This document shows positions 20,055 through 30,382 of a stretch of DNA of 64,000 nt, piece by piece. A program made the position numbers and the translations under genes. Where the stretch lies: assembly GCF_000209165.1 (NCBI RefSeq), contig NC_009042.1, forward strand, positions 868,001 to 932,000, read 5' to 3'. How positions within the stretch are numbered: the stretch's first letter is position 1; each line of letters opens with the position of its first letter. This DNA comes from Scheffersomyces stipitis CBS 6054 (Eukaryota; Ascomycota; Pichiomycetes; Serinales; Debaryomycetaceae). The notes under the pieces were generated by a model that had not been told where the DNA came from, made no database searches, and saw only the letters and a program-made list of their open reading frames with translations.

Positions 20055-20816
20055 ATGTCTTATTATCAGCAAGATGCGCAGAACATGCAATTCTACCAGT
20101 CCAACTACGCCAACTCGTACCAGCCACAAGGTGGAAACATCAGTGGTAGTGGCTTGGGTGCAATGGATAACAGTTTTGGTGCCAACATTGATGTATCTGG
20201 AGTAATGGGCAACGGCGAGTTAACTCCAGGACTTCTCGCTGCTTTCGGCACTGGAGGATATCCAGGTGAGCCTCCTCTTTTGGAAGAGCTCGGTATCAAC
20301 TTTCAGCATATTAAAGATAAGACACGGGCAGTTTTGAATCCACTCAAACATGACATAGATCCCGAGATCATGAACGACTCGGACTTGGCTGGTCCCATTC
20401 TTTTTGTGTTGCTCTTCGGAACATTGTTACTTTTATCTGGGAAAGTGCAGTTTGGCTATATATACGGTGTGGGAGTTTGTGGTACTGTGGGATTGCATTA
20501 CTTGTTCAAGTTCATGAGCAATGATGTTCAGATCGATTTGGTGCGGTCAACCTCGGTGATCGGCTACTGTTTATTGCCATTGGTGTTGATCAGTGTTCTA
20601 GGTGTGGTGATATCGTTGGATAATATGTTGGGCTATCTCTTGAGTGCATTTGCTGTTTTGTGGTGTACTTATTCAGCTTCTGGATTCTTCGTGGCCGTGT
20701 TGAAGTTGCATAACGCCAGACCCTTGGTGGCTTATCCGTTGTGCATGTTCTACACTGTATTTGCGTTCATGGTGATTTTCGTCGAGAAAGCAGATGTCAA
20801 GGTACAGCAATCTTAG
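20055..20816 (+). CDS. YIP1: Yip1, Rab-interacting Golgi/ER membrane protein
   Basis: Integral membrane protein of ER-to-Golgi vesicles that binds Ypt GTPases and Yif1. 253 aa, ATG at 20055, near the 248 aa of Saccharomyces Yip1. The cytosolic N-terminal half is rich in Tyr, Gln, Asn and Gly. The Asp-Leu-Ala-Gly-Pro motif at about 114-118 is typical of the Yip1 family. Five hydrophobic segments follow to the C-terminus (about 116-250), ending in a short polar tail. Confidence 0.95.
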   Translation: MSYYQQDAQNMQFYQSNYANSYQPQGGNISGSGLGAMDNSFGANIDVSGVMGNGELTPGLLAAFGTGGYPGEPPLLEELGINFQHIKDKTRAVLNPLKHDIDPEIMNDSDLAGPILFVLLFGTLLLLSGKVQFGYIYGVGVCGTVGLHYLFKFMSNDVQIDLVRSTSVIGYCLLPLVLISVLGVVISLDNMLGYLLSAFAVLWCTYSASGFFVAVLKLHNARPLVAYPLCMFYTVFAFMVIFVEKADVKVQQS

Positions 20817-21184
20817 TGTTATATAATCGTCATATACAATGCTTCATATCGTATTTATAGGTTGTCATCTGCGTATCATTGTTAAGAAATGTCAGAAACG
20901 TTAGTGCGAACTCACCAAGGGTTACACACACGGAATTTTCAACTAATGATAATATATATATTCAATGAAGTAAGTAAATTCCATGTCTCCAGATTGCTCT
21001 CTTAGTAATTTATCTACTTTATTCTCTACAGTTTCATTATTCTTCTTCTGGTGCAATTTCTGCCCCTTCACTATGCTCACTCCGCAGTTCAATCTTAACT
21101 ATGGCCATACATTTGCAATATGCCAGAAGTGAAAAATTCCAGAAACTTACTATTTAGTATATCTACTTTATTCGCTAAACCTCA
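20817..21184. other. YIP1 3' / MSM1 5' spacer
   Basis: AT-rich spacer between two plus-strand genes. Nothing specific recognised. Confidence 0.4.
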
Positions 21185-22939
21185 ATGAAAACATTCCCCA
21201 GACTCTCAAGGGCCAAAAGTGCCCTTCGAGGTATTCGGTTCGCTTCTTCGAAACCATTTTACGTCTCTACGCCCATTTTCTACGTGAATGCCAGTCCCCA
21301 TTTGGGCCATCTCTACTCCATGCTTTTGGCAGATACCAGAACAAGATGGGAAAAACTCGATCCAAAGAAGCTGGCGTACTTTTTGACGGGCACAGACGAA
21401 CACGGTTTGAAGATACAGACAGCGGCGGAAAAATCCGGTCTTTCTCCCAAGCAATTGGTTGACTCAGTTTCTCAAAACTTCAAAGTATTGGCCGAAAAGT
21501 TCAATGTAGACTACGACAGATTCATAAGAACAACTGATACTGACCATACAGAAGTAGTTCAGTTTTTCTGGAACATGATGATGGAGAAAGGATTCATCCA
21601 CGAAGGCTCTCACAGTGGCTGGTACTCTGTCAGCGACGAGACCTTCTATCCAGAAACCCAGATAGAAGAAGTTGTAGACGAGAACGGAACCAAAAAGATG
21701 GTTAGTTCCGAGTCGAGAAGCGAAGTTGTCTTCCAAGAGGAAGAAAACTACTTTTTCAAACTATCGGACTTCCAGGATCAACTTATATCTTTCCTTGAAA
21801 AGAATCCCAAGTTCATCTTGCCTGAACACAGATATACTCAGATCTTGAACATTCTCAAGGAAGCACCTTTACCCGATTTGTCCATTTCCAGACCTTCGTC
21901 ACGACTTAAATGGAGTATTGAAGTGCCTAACGATCCTGAGCAGAAGATCTACGTCTGGTTTGATGCTCTTCTCAATTATTTGACGGCTACGGGTTATCCC
22001 CAGACTTTCCCTGTCGAGAACAACAGATTCGTAACTCTGCCAGAAAACCCCTGGCCAGCTACCCATATCGTAGGCAAGGATATCATCAAGTTCCATACAA
22101 TCTATTGGCCCATTTTTCTCCTAGCTGCGGGAATAGAATTGCCAAAACAGGTAATCGTACACGCGCACTGGTTGAGCGATGGGTTCAAGATGAGTAAAAG
22201 CTTGGGCAATGTTGTAGACCCATTTGATATCTTGGAGTACTATGGGGAGGACGCTGTAAGATTCTTCTTAATGGAAAACTCTAACATCCAGGACGATTGT
22301 AAGTACCGTGAAGAGCTTCTTCATCAGACTAGAGAAGCCATTATTGGCAAATATGCCAATTTGATGTCTCGTTGTGGAAACAGCAAGTTCGATATTAGAC
22401 AAAGTGTGGAAGATTGGAGAAACGGCAGATTTAGCGACGTAGATACTCTTATCAATGAACAGGCATTGAATAAGGACCAAACACAGAGTATAATAGAAGC
22501 CAGAGACAACTTGGTTGCCAGCCTCAATGGTTTATACACAAATATGGATTCGAAACTTGCTGATTTTGATCACCTGCGGGCCATTCAGAACTGGTGGACT
22601 GCTGTGTACTATGGCAATCAGCTCTTCCAGTTATCCGAGCCTTGGCTCTATACAAAGCTCTTGAAGGATACTGCGGTGAGTGACGCCGATAAGGAAAGCT
22701 ACCGAATCCTACAAAATTACTTTGTATTTTTGGCAGCTGAAACTGTGAGAATAACCTCTATTTTAATCACGCCTATTGTCCCACGTTTGTCGGAGAAGAT
22801 CTTGGACAGATTGAGTGTAGCTTCTGGAGCCAGAAACTCTGAATATTGTGAAGTGGGTGCCGATTTGCAGTTTGGCGTGGGTGCAAATTCAAAACTGCAC
22901 AGGTTGCCAATAGAGAAGGTGGCCTTGAGAGGTGATTAG
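21185..22939 (+). CDS. MSM1: Methionyl-tRNA synthetase, mitochondrial
   Basis: Charges mitochondrial tRNA-Met. 584 aa, ATG at 21185, close to the 575 aa of yeast Msm1. The first 23 residues are rich in Arg, Lys and Ser with no acidic residues, a typical matrix presequence. Class I motifs: HLGH at 39-42 and KMSKS at 335-339. It lacks both the GST-like domain and the Cys-rich zinc insert of Mes1, as in bacterial-type short MetRS. The C-terminal helical anticodon-binding domain is present. Confidence 0.96.
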   Translation: MKTFPRLSRAKSALRGIRFASSKPFYVSTPIFYVNASPHLGHLYSMLLADTRTRWEKLDPKKLAYFLTGTDEHGLKIQTAAEKSGLSPKQLVDSVSQNFKVLAEKFNVDYDRFIRTTDTDHTEVVQFFWNMMMEKGFIHEGSHSGWYSVSDETFYPETQIEEVVDENGTKKMVSSESRSEVVFQEEENYFFKLSDFQDQLISFLEKNPKFILPEHRYTQILNILKEAPLPDLSISRPSSRLKWSIEVPNDPEQKIYVWFDALLNYLTATGYPQTFPVENNRFVTLPENPWPATHIVGKDIIKFHTIYWPIFLLAAGIELPKQVIVHAHWLSDGFKMSKSLGNVVDPFDILEYYGEDAVRFFLMENSNIQDDCKYREELLHQTREAIIGKYANLMSRCGNSKFDIRQSVEDWRNGRFSDVDTLINEQALNKDQTQSIIEARDNLVASLNGLYTNMDSKLADFDHLRAIQNWWTAVYYGNQLFQLSEPWLYTKLLKDTAVSDADKESYRILQNYFVFLAAETVRITSILITPIVPRLSEKILDRLSVASGARNSEYCEVGADLQFGVGANSKLHRLPIEKVALRGD

Positions 22940-24178
22940 ATGTAAATAATATAGACTTGTAGATAGACATTGATGAATATGAATAAACTGTACAATAATA
23001 TATGCTTTCTGTACCATTCACTACCACTTGCTGATCTCTGGCTAGCATAGTAACGATGACCCCGATTCGAAGCAACAAAGTGGACTATTGAGGCCCCTGA
23101 AGCACTTTGAATAAAATTGGTTTTGTTTCTATACAAAGCATGCCACTAATGTTCGTGTGTTTCTATCATGAATAAATGGGTGCAAAATCATTAATTCAAA
23201 CTCTGTCGCAAAACGCAACCTATCTAATACGAAATGCCTTTCCAAACCATGCTGGACTTCTAATCTGACAGCCAAGTAAGACTATATCTAGGTGACAAGT
23301 TCGCCTTATATATGAATGTTCAGTTCCCACTTGAATCTTACTCAGATAAGTTATGGTGATCAAGTTCCCATTCTACTTAGGAATATCTCTTATATATTGC
23401 GGTGTTGGTCTTGTCTCATCAAGACGTATATGCCGTCTTTGCCTTCCGCCCAAAAACGAAGCCACCAATATATCACTCTGATAAAAATGACAAGTCCCTA
23501 CGACGACTCTGAAATTTTTTACCTAGCCATAATAAATGGCTGCAAATTTTGTTTGCAGATCGAAGAGAAATACGTCCGCATATATGGTCGCAAATTGCTC
23601 AGAGTGGAAATGGGCCACTGGCTCGAAGCAGAGGCTGACAGTCAAAAAAATCGGCGATTTCTGGGGCACATCAGGACTCATCTGCCCGTTACAGTTCCAG
23701 TAACAGCTTCATATGGCCCAATTCGAGCCTTCAACAGTTGTAGATTTGACTCTTGAAATCTGGACAGGGCTATATTAGTTTCAAAATAGCGTGCGCACAC
23801 CGCTTATTGACAGTGGTTAAGCAGCCCTGGTGTGCTTGTGCGCAGTCTCCAAAAACCAGAAACTCCAAAAGTTAGGAATTGGCACTTATTTGTTTTCTGG
23901 AAAGGTGTAGTTCTCCAAGTGAAATCGCAAATTGGGTGGGACCAACACGAAACAGTTCTATTTAGCGAATTTTATCCCGCAGCGATTGCAGTAGTCGCGA
24001 GTTTTTTTCCAAGTGATTTTCTACCCCGTGAGACAGTTTTGGCCCTTAAATATATACAGAAAGCTCTCAGCCAAACCACCAGTTAGCTGACAAATCGAAT
24101 TTCAGTTTAATTACTTCGTTTTCCTTTCACTGACTGGATTCTGCTACTGATTGCAATAATAATCATATACTTTTCATT
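22940..24178. other. Long spacer between MSM1 and YTA7
   Basis: 1.24 kb without a supported gene. An ATG ORF of 146 codons (23316-23756) is present but has no recognisable domain and irregular codon use. A TGGGTGCA octamer is at 23177-23184. The right 400 bp would be the YTA7 promoter. Confidence 0.4.
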
Positions 24179-27100
24179 ATGGGAAGCAGGCTGAAAAGAA
24201 GAATCGTTGATGACGAAGACGATTTGGATTTGGACGTAGACATGAATTCGGATTTAGATGTCGGTCTGAGAAGACGCCCTCGCGCTGTTCGTTCGTATAA
24301 GGAAGAAGCTGGAGACGATTATGATGAGAACAGTGATAATATTGAAGATAATCGCGAAGAAAATGGCGAAGAAAATGGCGAAGAAAATGGCGAAGGTCAC
24401 GGAATAAAAGATGAGGCTCCAGTTGAAGAAGAGGTTGTAGAAGTCGGCATTGAACCAGAGCAACCTATAAATGTTGCGAAGTTGAAGAATGAAGACGACG
24501 AAGATGACGATTTTGATGAAGAGGAGGTTTCTCTGGAAGAAAAGGACGAAGATGGAGACGACTATGTGGAAGGAGACGATGATGACGAGGACGACTTTCC
24601 CAGTTCCCGTAGAAAACGCAACCGTAAAAAGACACTGGTGAAGAAGTTAGACCTGGAAGACGAAGATTTTCAGGATGATGACATCGTCAGCGAAGAGGAT
24701 GAGTTTGTGGAGAAGTTGCAGCGCAAGCAGTTTATTGCTAGTGATGAAGAAATCATGTCTGGCGAAGACTATGGCTACGGTGATGCGCCTCCACGTAAGA
24801 AGAAAAGGAAGTCTAGATCCAGATCAAGATCCATAGAACCGTCTCGTGGTCGGGTAACAAGATCTGGCAAGCTGATTGAAGAAGTAAATGTGGTTGCTGA
24901 CGAAACCAGAGACAGCGACGAAGACGATATCCAGAAAGAGATAGCTGATTTGTACGATTCTTCGCCAGTAACGACTCCAGTAAAACACAAATTGCGAGAC
25001 AGAGTCACCAAAGTAGACTACACGATTCCACCTCCTTTAACTAACGAGTTGCAGCTCGATTCCATGCGTACTGGAACTCCTCCGTATTCTGCTGGAGGAT
25101 ACCGTGGAAGGGGACGAAGACCTGCTCCTAGCAAAAACGAATATAGAAAGATACTCTTTCCCACTGCAGGACCATTTGGTGGAAGCGATGTGATCTCGGT
25201 TTTTGGAACCAACATTCCCCCTGGTGGTATACCTGTTCCTGGCTTAATTGGTAATAATGCCAACTTGACTGCTATTGGCCAGAACTTGGACGATTCCGAC
25301 TCCTCAGATGAGGAAATATCACCCATAAATGGTGAAGCTACCGTCTCTAAAAAGCCTGTGTTTTCAGCTCTTGGTAGCAATAGTAATAATGCCAGATTGA
25401 TTACTGGAGGCACGGATCCAAAAGACAAGAAGAAAAATAGTCTCAGCGATACCGATCCGTTAGGCATCGACATGAATATTGACTTCTCCGTTGTGGGTGG
25501 CTTGGACAACTATATCAATCAGCTCAAAGAAATGGTCGCCTTACCGTTGTTGTATCCTGAGTTGTACCAAAACTTCGGCATTACACCTCCAAGAGGTGTT
25601 TTATTCCATGGACCTCCTGGTACTGGTAAGACATTGATGGCAAGAGCTTTAGCTGCTAGTTGCTCTACAGCAGAGAGAAAAATCACATTCTTCATGAGAA
25701 AAGGAGCTGATTGTTTAAGCAAATGGGTTGGAGAAGCCGAGAGACAGTTGAGGCTTCTCTTTGAAGAAGCAAAGAACCAACAGCCTTCGATCATTTTCTT
25801 TGATGAAATCGACGGTTTGGCGCCGGTTAGATCTTCCAAACAAGAACAAATCCATGCCAGTATCGTTTCCACCTTGTTGGCATTGATGGATGGTATGGAT
25901 AACAGAGGCCAAGTTATCGTAATTGGCGCTACCAATAGACCTGATTCCATCGATCCAGCTTTGAGACGACCTGGTAGATTTGATAGAGAATTCTACTTTC
26001 CTTTACCTGACATCAACTCCAGAAAGGATATACTCAAGATACACACTAGAAAATGGACTCCTCCTCTTGCCGACCTGTTTGTAGAAAAGATTGCTGAGTT
26101 GACCAAGGGGTACGGTGGTGCTGATTTGCGAGCTCTTTGTACTGAAGCTGCTTTGCACAGTATCCAAAGAAAGTATCCACAAATCTATCAGACAAATGAA
26201 AAGCTCGAGGTACATCCTTCTAAAGTAAAGGTTATAGCCAAGGACTTCATGAAGTCCCTCGAGAGAATCGTCCCTTCAAGTGCCAGGTCTACTTCTACAG
26301 GTTCAGCACCTTTGCCAGACCATTTGAAGTCGTTATTACAAGATACTTTAACTGAAGTAACGTCTAAATTGAATGACTTACTTCCCGATTCTGTAGGATT
26401 GCCTGGAAAGAAGAAGTTGACTGCTTTGGATGAGGCTCTTTACTTGGATCCTTCTACTGGAGATGAGGATGGAGGTTTTGCCAGACAGCAACTATTGAGA
26501 AACTTGGAAAAGTCTCGTGTTTGCAAACCTCATTTGATGATTTCCGGAGAAGCAGGTAATGGCCAGCAGTATTTGAGTGCAGCTGTTTTAAACTATTTGG
26601 AAGGTTTTCAAGTCCAGTCGTTGGATATGGGGACAGTGTTTGGTGAAGCTACTAGAACACCTGAACTGAGTGTCGTACAAGCATTTGTAGAAGCCAGAAG
26701 ACACCAACCTTCGATTTTATTTATTCCTAATATCGATATCTGGTTCCAGGTGGTTCCTCAATCAGCCAAGGCTACCTTGACGAGTTTGTTGAGAAATCTC
26801 AAGAGCGACGAAAAGGTCCTTCTTCTTGGAATAGCTGAATCACCAGTAGACGAACTTGATCCTGAAGTCCAGGTTCTCTTTGGCTTGGACAACCATGCCA
26901 ATAATGTGAAGTTGCAAAACCCCTCAAGGGAACAGAGACAGCATTATTTCAGCACATTGTTCAAGACCATCAGAATGAAGCCATACGAGTTCATCAACGA
27001 TTTGGAGAATAGACCCAAGAGAAAGTTGAAGAAACTCAAGGTTATCAAGAGTGCGTCGGGAGGATCTGACATGATCACCGACAAGAAGAAGCTAAAGGAG

Positions 27101-28264
27101 TTAGAATACAACGACACCAAGTTGAAGAATGTGTTGAAGTTAAAGTTTGCAGGTTTGATGGACTTGTTCAAGAATCGTTACAAGCGTTTTAAGAAGCCTA
27201 TCATTGATGAAAATTATCTCATTCATATCTTTGATCCTTCAATTTTAGAGAATCCACTCTTACAGTACGAAGTCGCCTATGTCAAGTCAGATGACCCTGC
27301 TCATGAGAATATGATCAAGGAACTTGCTACTGGCAGATACTATTACAATATGGACTTGGACATCATCGAAGAAAGGATGTGGAATGGCTACTACAGTGAG
27401 CCCAAGCAATTCTTGAAAGATATCAAGATGATTGTCAAGGATTGTATAACTTCGGGTGATAGGGAGAGAATTTTGAAAGCTAACGAGATGTTGACCAATG
27501 CTCAATTTGGTATAGATGATTTTTCAACCCCTGAATTACTTAAAGCTTGTAGAGAATTGAGGGCAAGAGAAATCAAGAAACATGACAAATTGTTGGAAGA
27601 AAACAGAATATTGACAGAACAACTCAAGAAACAAGAATCTTTAAGTGCCATTGCAATCACCAACGAACCGTTAGAACTTCTTGGAGGTGATCTTAATGGG
27701 CTGTCCAATGGTACAACTGAATTTGTGGAGCATGTAACTGAAAATAGCAACATAACAGGTCAGGCAGTTGTTCTTGAAGAGCTTGTAAAAGAGGCTCCTT
27801 TGAGTGTAGAAATTTCTACTGAAGAAAAGAAATCAAAGGATATTCAAATGGCTGAGCCAATTGAAGAAGTTTCTGAAGTCATATCGGCTGAACCACTTGT
27901 TCAATCTGTAAAATTGGCTGATGCTGTTTCTACAGTAGCTTCAAAACCAGAATTTGCTGATGTAGAGTCTGGAGCCGGGAATGCTGTGGAACCAGAAGTC
28001 GAATCAGCTGTCATAGCCAATGGCAATGTAAGTGAATCTGAATCTGAAGCAGAAGAGGAAGAAGCTCAAAAAGATTTAACTAGAGAATTGGTTCTTGATG
28101 AGAGCTCTCTCTTAAGATTAGAAGAAGAGCTCTTAGCAAAGTCTGAAGGTTTAAATATTGAGAGATTGGAGATTATCACAGCAAAGTTGATGGAAATCAT
28201 CTGGAACTATCGTGCTCAATGGGACAAGAGCTCTGCCATCAACGATTTATTGCTGGCATTGTAA
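24179..28264 (+). CDS. YTA7: Yta7, AAA-ATPase chromatin-boundary protein with bromodomain-like region
   Basis: ATAD2-type nuclear AAA protein that acts on histones and nucleosome density. 1361 aa, ATG at 24179, near the 1379 aa of yeast Yta7. The N-terminal 240 residues are extremely acidic with basic patches. AAA1 has Walker A GPPGTGKT (478-485) and Walker B with Asp542-Glu543. The second AAA module is degenerate: its Walker A position reads GEAGNGQQ (790-797), lacking the Lys and Thr. A bromodomain-like region follows (about 1000-1110), then an acidic Glu/Ser-rich segment and a conserved helical end. Three exact 12-bp tandem repeats lie in the acidic N-terminus. Confidence 0.96.
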   Translation: MGSRLKRRIVDDEDDLDLDVDMNSDLDVGLRRRPRAVRSYKEEAGDDYDENSDNIEDNREENGEENGEENGEGHGIKDEAPVEEEVVEVGIEPEQPINVAKLKNEDDEDDDFDEEEVSLEEKDEDGDDYVEGDDDDEDDFPSSRRKRNRKKTLVKKLDLEDEDFQDDDIVSEEDEFVEKLQRKQFIASDEEIMSGEDYGYGDAPPRKKKRKSRSRSRSIEPSRGRVTRSGKLIEEVNVVADETRDSDEDDIQKEIADLYDSSPVTTPVKHKLRDRVTKVDYTIPPPLTNELQLDSMRTGTPPYSAGGYRGRGRRPAPSKNEYRKILFPTAGPFGGSDVISVFGTNIPPGGIPVPGLIGNNANLTAIGQNLDDSDSSDEEISPINGEATVSKKPVFSALGSNSNNARLITGGTDPKDKKKNSLSDTDPLGIDMNIDFSVVGGLDNYINQLKEMVALPLLYPELYQNFGITPPRGVLFHGPPGTGKTLMARALAASCSTAERKITFFMRKGADCLSKWVGEAERQLRLLFEEAKNQQPSIIFFDEIDGLAPVRSSKQEQIHASIVSTLLALMDGMDNRGQVIVIGATNRPDSIDPALRRPGRFDREFYFPLPDINSRKDILKIHTRKWTPPLADLFVEKIAELTKGYGGADLRALCTEAALHSIQRKYPQIYQTNEKLEVHPSKVKVIAKDFMKSLERIVPSSARSTSTGSAPLPDHLKSLLQDTLTEVTSKLNDLLPDSVGLPGKKKLTALDEALYLDPSTGDEDGGFARQQLLRNLEKSRVCKPHLMISGEAGNGQQYLSAAVLNYLEGFQVQSLDMGTVFGEATRTPELSVVQAFVEARRHQPSILFIPNIDIWFQVVPQSAKATLTSLLRNLKSDEKVLLLGIAESPVDELDPEVQVLFGLDNHANNVKLQNPSREQRQHYFSTLFKTIRMKPYEFINDLENRPKRKLKKLKVIKSASGGSDMITDKKKLKELEYNDTKLKNVLKLKFAGLMDLFKNRYKRFKKPIIDENYLIHIFDPSILENPLLQYEVAYVKSDDPAHENMIKELATGRYYYNMDLDIIEERMWNGYYSEPKQFLKDIKMIVKDCITSGDRERILKANEMLTNAQFGIDDFSTPELLKACRELRAREIKKHDKLLEENRILTEQLKKQESLSAIAITNEPLELLGGDLNGLSNGTTEFVEHVTENSNITGQAVVLEELVKEAPLSVEISTEEKKSKDIQMAEPIEEVSEVISAEPLVQSVKLADAVSTVASKPEFADVESGAGNAVEPEVESAVIANGNVSESESEAEEEEAQKDLTRELVLDESSLLRLEEELLAKSEGLNIERLEIITAKLMEIIWNYRAQWDKSSAINDLLLAL
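24354..24389 (+). repeat. Three exact 12-bp tandem repeats in YTA7
   Basis: GCGAAGAAAATG three times, encoding the repeated tetrapeptide Glu-Glu-Asn-Gly. Unit length is a multiple of three, so copy number can change without frameshift. Confidence 0.9.
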
Positions 28265-28605
28265 TAGTTCAAACAATTAATAGATGTATATTAACAGTAT
28301 TGTAGTATTAATAATAGTAATAATGTAAACAATGTCAAAAGTAGAGAACTTTTATGCGAAGTAAATAGTATAGTACATTCAGAAGGAATTCCAAAAGAAA
28401 AGATCATAGAAGAAGCAAAGTATCGAAGTCGTTGTAACCAACGACTTGCAAAACATCTCAAGTGATATTCAGATTTCTGTCATTATTCAATTTTTTATAG
28501 TTCTCGTTAGTCAGTTTTTGCAAATATCACGACATTTGCAGTAAAAGAATACTACGTTCTTTTCATCGGTCTTCTTCCTCCTCATCCCAGTTTTTAATGC
28601 AAGGT
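28265..28605. other. Convergent YTA7/SPT4 spacer
   Basis: AT-rich 3' regions of two converging genes. No further feature seen. Confidence 0.5.
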
Positions 28606-28944
28606 CTAATCCTCGGCACTTCCATCTCTGGGTCTGTATATCACATCCTGGGCTTCCAAGTCACTGATGATATGAGGAGGCAACTTTCCATTCACCTTGA
28701 CCGCATAAAGTCCAGGGTTAAACGAGTCAATACGTAACCATCTGGCTACCCACGAGTTTCTGTTGTCCTGACCCAAGGCAACCAACCCTTCGAAAGAAGG
28801 AGATGTGCAATCCTGAACTTGTCCTTCTTCATTATCTTGAAAATGCAAAAGTGATTCACAGTTGGGACAGCCGTAGTCGACAAACCTCTTCATGGGCTGG
28901 ACGATCCCACAGAGCATACACGCTCTTTCTGATCTGCTGGACAT
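28606..28944 (-). CDS. SPT4: Spt4 transcription elongation factor (DSIF small subunit)
   Basis: Binds Spt5 to form DSIF on elongating RNA polymerase II. 112 aa from the ATG at 28944; an in-frame TTG five codons upstream is ignored. The zinc ribbon is visible as C9-x2-C12 and C26-x2-C29. The conserved Cys-Thr-Ser-Pro-Ser-Phe-Glu-Gly and Trp-Val-Ala-Arg-Trp motifs follow, with Tyr-Arg-Pro-Arg-Asp-Gly at the end. Slightly longer than the yeast protein (102 aa). Divergent from COX18 across 205 bp. Confidence 0.97.
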   Translation of the reverse strand: MSSRSERACMLCGIVQPMKRFVDYGCPNCESLLHFQDNEEGQVQDCTSPSFEGLVALGQDNRNSWVARWLRIDSFNPGLYAVKVNGKLPPHIISDLEAQDVIYRPRDGSAED

Positions 28945-29040
28945 CGAAGGTATGGACAAAACAGAGAACAGTGAAACAGTGAAAAAGATTGGAGTTGAAA
29001 TTCATACATTATGGAGAAAGTGAAAAATCGCGTGCGTCCA

Positions 29041-29050
29041 GTCACATGAC
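29041..29050. promoter_or_regulatory. GTCACATGAC palindrome in SPT4/COX18 divergent promoter
   Basis: Perfect 10-bp palindrome of the RTCACRTG E-box class, centred in the 205-bp region between the two ATGs. Identical to the site at 8979-8988. Likely factor Cbf1 or another bHLH protein, by consensus only. Confidence 0.5.
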
Positions 29051-29149
29051 TGAAATATCAACCCAGGTTTTTCGTATATTTATTTCATTTATACAAGTTC
29101 TTTCTCTTCAGTCGTTTCAGTAGTTTGTTTCTTGTCTTAGCTTGTATAT

Positions 29150-30181
29150 ATGTTGTCTTTGAGAGGAGTTTCCGGGCGAATACCACGAGGTTCCGTGGGC
29201 ATCGGCCGTTTTCCGTCTCGTCGTCCTTTTTCCACAGGAGATTTCCATCAGATTGTCTCACAAATGACAGAATCTCTCCAGGCTGTACACACCTTCACAG
29301 GTTTGCCGTGGTGGGCTTTGATACCATTGACGACTGTCACATTAAGAACTGTTTGGACGTTGCCGTTGGCGGTTTTGCAGAGAAAACGTATTCAAAAACA
29401 GTCTGAACTTAGACCTCTTGTCTCAGCCATGAGTCCAGTACTTAAACTCAATCTCGCTAAGAAGGTTCAGGCCGCGAAACGAAAGGCTCAAAAGTCACTT
29501 GAGACTAGCAGTTCAAATGGATCGAATTCCGACTCTACCGAGACATTTGCTGCTCTTCAATCCCCTTTAGCATCTATGAAATACGAAGAAGTGCTTGTTT
29601 TATCGACAAAGGAGACCAGAAAACGGCAAAAGGCTCTTTTCAAAAAGAACAATGTCCAGCTCTGGAAGAACATGATCTTACCAGCGTTCCAAGTTCCGTT
29701 ATGGGTGAGTATGTCGCTTACTATGAGAGATCTCAGTGGCTGGACTTCCTGGGATAGTCTACCTAATAAACCATTGGATGAAGCTCTTTATTCCGAGGGC
29801 TTGTTCTGGTTTACAGATTTGACCAGCTTTGATCAATTGCATGTTTTCCCACTTCTTGTGGGTATAACTGCTCTCTGCAATGTAGAATGGACATTCAAGA
29901 CGTTGGAGTTGCTGAGATTGACTATGAAGAAAAGACTTCGTCCGACGTTAACCGATGCCATATCCAACTTGCTGAGAATGACAGTCGTGTTTATGATGGC
30001 CATATCACTAAACGCTCCGCTGGCTCTAACGTTGTACTGGTTGAGTTCCCAGATGTACTCGTTAGTTCAGAACGTCATCTTGGATCTCACATTACCCATT
30101 AGCTTTACTCCAAGAAAAAGATTCAACTATAAGGAAAGCAAGCTGGCCAATGCAAGACCCGTTATCAACACCCACCTGTAA
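29150..30181 (+). CDS. COX18: Cox18/Oxa2 mitochondrial inner-membrane insertase
   Basis: Member of the Oxa1/YidC/Alb3 family; in yeast it exports the C-terminal tail of Cox2 during cytochrome oxidase assembly. 343 aa, ATG at 29150. The N-terminus is Arg/Ser-rich without acids, a presequence. The first membrane segment (about 52-75) begins with the Leu-Pro-Trp-Trp motif typical of the family. A basic matrix loop with Lys-rich helices follows. Further hydrophobic segments lie near 175-195, 225-245 and 270-310. It is shorter than Oxa1 and lacks the long C-terminal ribosome-binding coiled coil. Confidence 0.9.
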   Translation: MLSLRGVSGRIPRGSVGIGRFPSRRPFSTGDFHQIVSQMTESLQAVHTFTGLPWWALIPLTTVTLRTVWTLPLAVLQRKRIQKQSELRPLVSAMSPVLKLNLAKKVQAAKRKAQKSLETSSSNGSNSDSTETFAALQSPLASMKYEEVLVLSTKETRKRQKALFKKNNVQLWKNMILPAFQVPLWVSMSLTMRDLSGWTSWDSLPNKPLDEALYSEGLFWFTDLTSFDQLHVFPLLVGITALCNVEWTFKTLELLRLTMKKRLRPTLTDAISNLLRMTVVFMMAISLNAPLALTLYWLSSQMYSLVQNVILDLTLPISFTPRKRFNYKESKLANARPVINTHL

Positions 30182-30382
30182 ATATGTGCATAATATAATA
30201 TAATGAGTCATGTATGAGAAGAAAGACTTTTAAAATTGTAGTATTGTAGTGTTTTAGCATTGTATGTAGATATACGAGTTCCAGAATTTTTCAATAGCCG
30301 CGACTAACCGATCCAAATTCCATATTTGCGTGTAGATGGCTCCAACATTATTTACAACAGCATCACCAAAGCACAGATTTGC

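Noticed and set aside
23316..23756. 146-codon ATG frame upstream of YTA7
   Set aside because: No domain, irregular composition, no clear promoter; kept only as a note in the spacer entry.
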